From contig CM119266.1 of the NCBI GenBank assembly GCA_051294375.1, positions 6,155,431-6,219,430 on the forward strand: 64,000 nucleotides of DNA, read 5' to 3'. Source of the stretch: Paraspadella gotoi. Taxonomy: Eukaryota; Chaetognatha. The translations under genes and the position numbers were made by a program. Positions within the stretch are counted from its first letter, which is position 1. Each line of letters begins with the position of its first letter. Positions 60,897 through 64,000 of the stretch are shown one piece after another. The notes under the pieces were generated by a model that ran no database searches, was not told where the DNA came from, and saw only the letters and a list, made by a program, of their open reading frames with translations.

Positions 60897-61192
60897 CTCT
60901 CTTCTCTCCTCTCTCTCCTCTGCTCTCTCTCTCATCCTCTCTCTCTCTCTCTCTCTCCCCTCACCTATCAGGGTCATGTCTATTGTACGCCTCCTCTTCG
61001 CTCCTAATCGTCGACTTTCTCTCGTCTCTCGTCTCCTGTCCCTCGATCTGTCGATCCATCGGTTGTCCGATCCGCGAGTCGGTCAGTCTGTCTCCCGATG
61101 GTCTCATCGCCTGAGCGATCAGCGTCTTTTGGAAAATCGATGGTTTTGGCTGCAAATTTGTTGTCGGGGAATTCGGAGTCAATTCTTCGTAG
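59966..61192 (-). CDS. C-terminal exons of a Tyr/Asn-rich tail protein
   Basis: Five exons on the minus strand with matching phases: about 61192-60965, 60647-60599, 60499-60454, 60207-60098 and 60028-59966 (TAA). The first gives YEELTPNSPTTNLQPK, SIFQKTLIAQAMRPSGDRL and a charged helix (EGQETRDERKSTIRSEEE). The following short exons give IDSWRKLYGAKDRSP, PERHSNSDYGRNLKN, GYGPYAPSNAEAKVYINGGF, YNEVYYRGPPDNQ and YYSEGEGRAPNYNGRRVERF at the C-terminus. There is no hydrophobic span. The Tyr/Asn/Gly/Pro-rich, charged character is like the cytoplasmic tail of a membrane or junction protein, but this is inference. The 5' limit is uncertain: the frame stays open to about 61300. Intron four begins with GC rather than GT. 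I do not recognise the family. Confidence 0.6.
60226..60278. repeat. (AATC)n microsatellite
   Basis: About 13 AATC units in the intron between the exons 60454-60499 and 60098-60207. Confidence 0.9.
60861..60957. repeat. (CT)n microsatellite
   Basis: Interrupted CT tract directly beside the donor of the exon ending at 60965. Confidence 0.93.
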
Positions 61193-62199
61193 CTGAAGGA
61201 GTCGTTGGTGGAGGTCGGCGGGGGGGGGGAGTAATCAATAGTTTGATAAATTGTATTCAAAGCAAGAAATACTTTTGATTGTTGAAAGGACTTCGGGAAG
61301 AAATGAATTCATTTTTAAAAATAGAGGAAACTATTTTGAAAATGAAGGGGAAATTTAAAATTGAAATGGGAAATAATTTTGAGTGAAATATTAAAAAATG
61401 AAGAATAATTAAGATTGAAATGAAACAATGAAAATAAATCTGTAAAAGATGGAAAAATATGTGAAAATTAATTTTAAAATGAAAAATATTTTGGAATGTA
61501 AATGGAAAAATGCTAAATAACTTGGAAAAATTACCAAAAAAAAGCTAAAAGTTAAGAAATATGAAAAAGAAAAGCGATAATAGAAATTAATTTAAAATAA
61601 AATTGGCAAACATTTTTGAAAAACAAATCGTTAACTCGTATAAATTTATTGACAAGACGAGATTTTCAGGAAATAAAAAAAAAATAAAAATTTCCTCGAT
61701 TTAATCAAAATATTAAAAATTCGATTTTCAAAATTTATCGATTTTCGACAAAGAAAATTTCGTGGGGAAATTCTTTATATCATCGAATTTGAATGAAGGA
61801 AAATAAGAAAATAAATAATATTTATTTGGTTTTCTAAAACTTTTAGTAAAAGAATCGTTAATATTCCTTGATTTCGCGTAACAACTATTGGGATTAGACT
61901 ATTGAATTATTTTATATTGTTTATGCTTATTTCATTATTATTATTATTAACTGTCAGATTAACATTTACATTTATTAGATTTACAAGTCTTTTTCATTAA
62001 AATCCAGATTTAATCTTTTAAAACCCCAATAACAAATTGTTATCTTATTGAGTTTTTAATGTTAACTTTAAATTAAAGTTTAATCTGCTTATGTCAGAGG
62101 CCAGATGGGGGAAGGTTCATTCGAAAGGGGAAAGAAAAGGGAAAATTAGGATAAAAAAAAAATATACATATATAAATTCAAAATTATTTTAAAGATGAG
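61193..62199. other. AT-rich DNA, upstream of the tail-protein exons
   Basis: A-rich, probably intron of the gene at 59966-61192. No further exon found. Confidence 0.5.
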
Positions 62200-62690
62200 A
62201 AAAAAAACAAACCCCCTCTGCCTTCTCCTACCTCTCACCCTCTCCCTCCCCTTCTTCCCCCTCTTCCTCTCCCCTCTCCCTCCCCACAACCCCCTCTCCC
62301 CTCCTACCCTCTCCCCTCTCCCTCCCCCTCTTCCCCCCTCTTCCTCTCCCCCTCTTCCCTCCCCACAACCCCCTCTCCCTCTCCTACCTCTCCCCTCTCC
62401 CTCCCCCTTATTCCCGCTTCCCTCGCATGTCTCTCCTCCTCCCTCTCCCCTCCTCCCTTCCACCCCTCCCCCTCTTTCCTCTCCCCTAGCCTCCCCTCCT
62501 CACACACCCCTCCCTTCTTCCTCTCCCTCTCCTCTTCCTGCCCCCTCTCCCTCCTACTGCTCCCCCTCCCCCTTCTTCCTCTCCCCCTCCTCCCTTCCCC
62601 ACAATCCCCTCTCCCTTCCCCTCCCCCCCTCCTGCCTCCCCTCCCTCTCCCTCTCCTCCCTCTTTCCTTTCCCTTCCCCCCCACTCTGGT
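62200..62690. repeat. Polypyrimidine C/T tract, about 490 bp
   Basis: Almost only C and T, in words such as CTCTCCCTCCCC and CCCTCTTCC, with CACAACCCCCTC recurring several times. Long frames (Pro/Ser/Leu on plus; Gly/Arg/Glu on minus) are produced by composition. It is a candidate for triplex (H-DNA) formation. Confidence 0.9.
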
Positions 62691-64000
62691 TCAAGACCCT
62701 GTTTAAAGTCGCATGGGACTGACTTTCCTAAAAAAGTCGAATTCTGGCAGGGATAGATGGTGAACTACGATTGGTTTCCGACAGTTATTTAATCCCAAAA
62801 ATAAATTGTTAAGATTTCTTCAACCTATTCTTTTTCTAGAACCTAACCTATCTATTTACATTGTCCTTAACCGAGTGTAAATTATTTTTTTTAACTTGAT
62901 ATCGTGTTCCCTTAACCAATTAATATTTTATTATAGTATGGCGATGGAAAGCTGCTTTCCTGCCTATAACCTTACACCAAAGCGTCAGAGCCTTTGAGAA
63001 AGGTTTTGTTTGTACGATGGTGCGTTTTCCTATACATTACCCCACCTAAAAAATTTTCTCCTCAAAATTCATAAAAAGTGCGTTTTTTTGAATTTCAAAG
63101 TGCTCGTTTAATCAGTAATCTGGAGGGATTTTTACAATTAGTTTTAAATGTTAGATTATGTCTCATTTACCTTGTATTAATGCGAAATTAAGCCATTATT
63201 ATTTTTATAGGAGGATGTGGATTTTCTCATTGAAGAGCTCTCTTATTGCAGGAATTATTTTTTATTTTCTACATAAATTAACTAGAAAAAAAGTAGAAAA
63301 CATTCCTCATTCTTTCAATTACTCGTTTAACCAGCGGTTTTTTAAATGACCAGGCATATTGGTACTTTTTATCCCACTAGAAAAAATGTTCCTAGATCAT
63401 CGGTTACTTAGCGATTTTTTAGCGATTTTATTTTAAATGAGATATAAGATTTCCATCAGGTTTGTTAAACTCGTAAAAAGTATATAAAGGAAGGATACGG
63501 GGAAATCTGAAACTCTATTTTTTTGTACGAAAAATTTGAAAAGAAGGGAAGACGAGGAGAAGAAAAAAAAGTAAAGGGAAGAAAGAGAGAGGAGGAGAGA
63601 GAGATGAGGAAAGAGAGAAAAAGAGAGAAAAGAAGAACTCGTGCCTGATAGAAAGCTGAGAGAGCTCGTGAGAGAGAGGAGAGAGAGAGAGTGAGTAAGA
63701 TAGAAAGAAAAGAAAAGAAAGAGTTAGTACGTGAGAGAAGAGAAAAGATTATTGGAAGGAAACAAATATATATAAAACGAAGTTCGGCTCTGCCAGCGGC
63801 GGTCCAGCGGTTGTGCAGTCTTCTCTCTATCTCTCTCTCTCTCTTTCTCCTCTCTCTCTCTGATTATTTTTTCCTTATTAAAAAACTTTTATTATCGCCA
63901 TTTATGTCCGCGCTTTCTCTCTTGACCTGGATTTTTTCGTGGCCTTGCGGGGGCCAATGAGTAAACAATGTCGAGGAACATGACCTAATAACGCGGTTCG
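62691..64000. other. Intergenic DNA to window end
   Basis: AT-rich, then purine-rich at about 63540-63760 and a CT stretch at about 63823-63860. A short ATG frame at 63904-63960 (MSALSLLTWIFSWPC) is too small to support. Nothing else seen. Confidence 0.6.

Noticed and set aside
62195-62722. 175-codon Pro/Ser/Leu frame and 126-codon Gly/Arg frame
   Set aside because: A pure polypyrimidine tract has no stop codons in several frames; composition alone explains them.

Overview
This 64-kb window is nuclear DNA from an invertebrate animal. The genes are split by GT-AG introns and lie far apart in AT-rich DNA full of (CT)n/(GA)n and GAC/GTC microsatellites and minisatellites. The recognisable proteins are animal types: an aquaporin, a RASSF-type RA/SARAH protein, an aspartate aminotransferase, a heme-type cystathionine beta-synthase and a Rab3-like GTPase. 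The animal could be an arthropod or another protostome; the sequence does not settle this. There are no operons. Coding exons are GC-rich with C/G-ending codons, so they stand out even when short.

Layout, left to right. From 0.9 to 6.7 kb, plus strand: an exon beginning with a KRG motif, a small two-exon gene made of eleven tandem 11-residue repeats, and a C2HC-finger exon. From 9.5 to 15.8 kb, plus strand: a multi-exon aquaporin whose middle is broken by assembly gaps and a noisy inverted copy of itself. From 17.4 to 19.3 kb, minus strand: RASSF. From 20.4 to 25.0 kb, minus strand: an unrecognised three-exon gene with a Ser/Ala/Pro-rich start. From 27.3 to 30.1 kb, minus strand: a complete five-exon aspartate aminotransferase. 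From 30.6 to 36.05 kb: a large fold-back (inverted, noisy duplication) carrying a small secreted or membrane protein gene on the minus strand of its cleaner right arm. From 36.5 to 41.7 kb, minus strand: two orphan terminal exons and a 329-residue multi-pass membrane protein. From 42 to 45 kb: interspersed repeats. From 45.4 to 47.4 kb, plus strand: two-exon CBS. From 49.3 to 52.2 kb, minus strand: a Rab3-like gene with internal frame damage. From 52.4 to 53.8 kb, minus strand: disordered-protein exons, one with an in-frame TAG. From 54 to 59 kb: mostly tandem repeats, plus a tRNA-Lys 3' half. From 60.0 to 61.2 kb, minus strand: the C-terminal five exons of a cytoplasmic-tail-like protein with one GC-AG intron. 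The last 3 kb has no gene that I can see.

The strongest candidate for something undescribed is the cationic 11-mer repeat protein at 2.3-3.1 kb. Its periodicity resembles the 11/3 amphipathic helices of synuclein, perilipin or apolipoprotein, but its consensus (LKRGxxxVGxx) is not one I recognise. The two fold-backs are most simply read as long-read assembly artefacts, and they decide which gene copies can be trusted. CBS and the aminotransferase both act in sulfur/amino-acid metabolism, but nothing in their placement suggests co-regulation.
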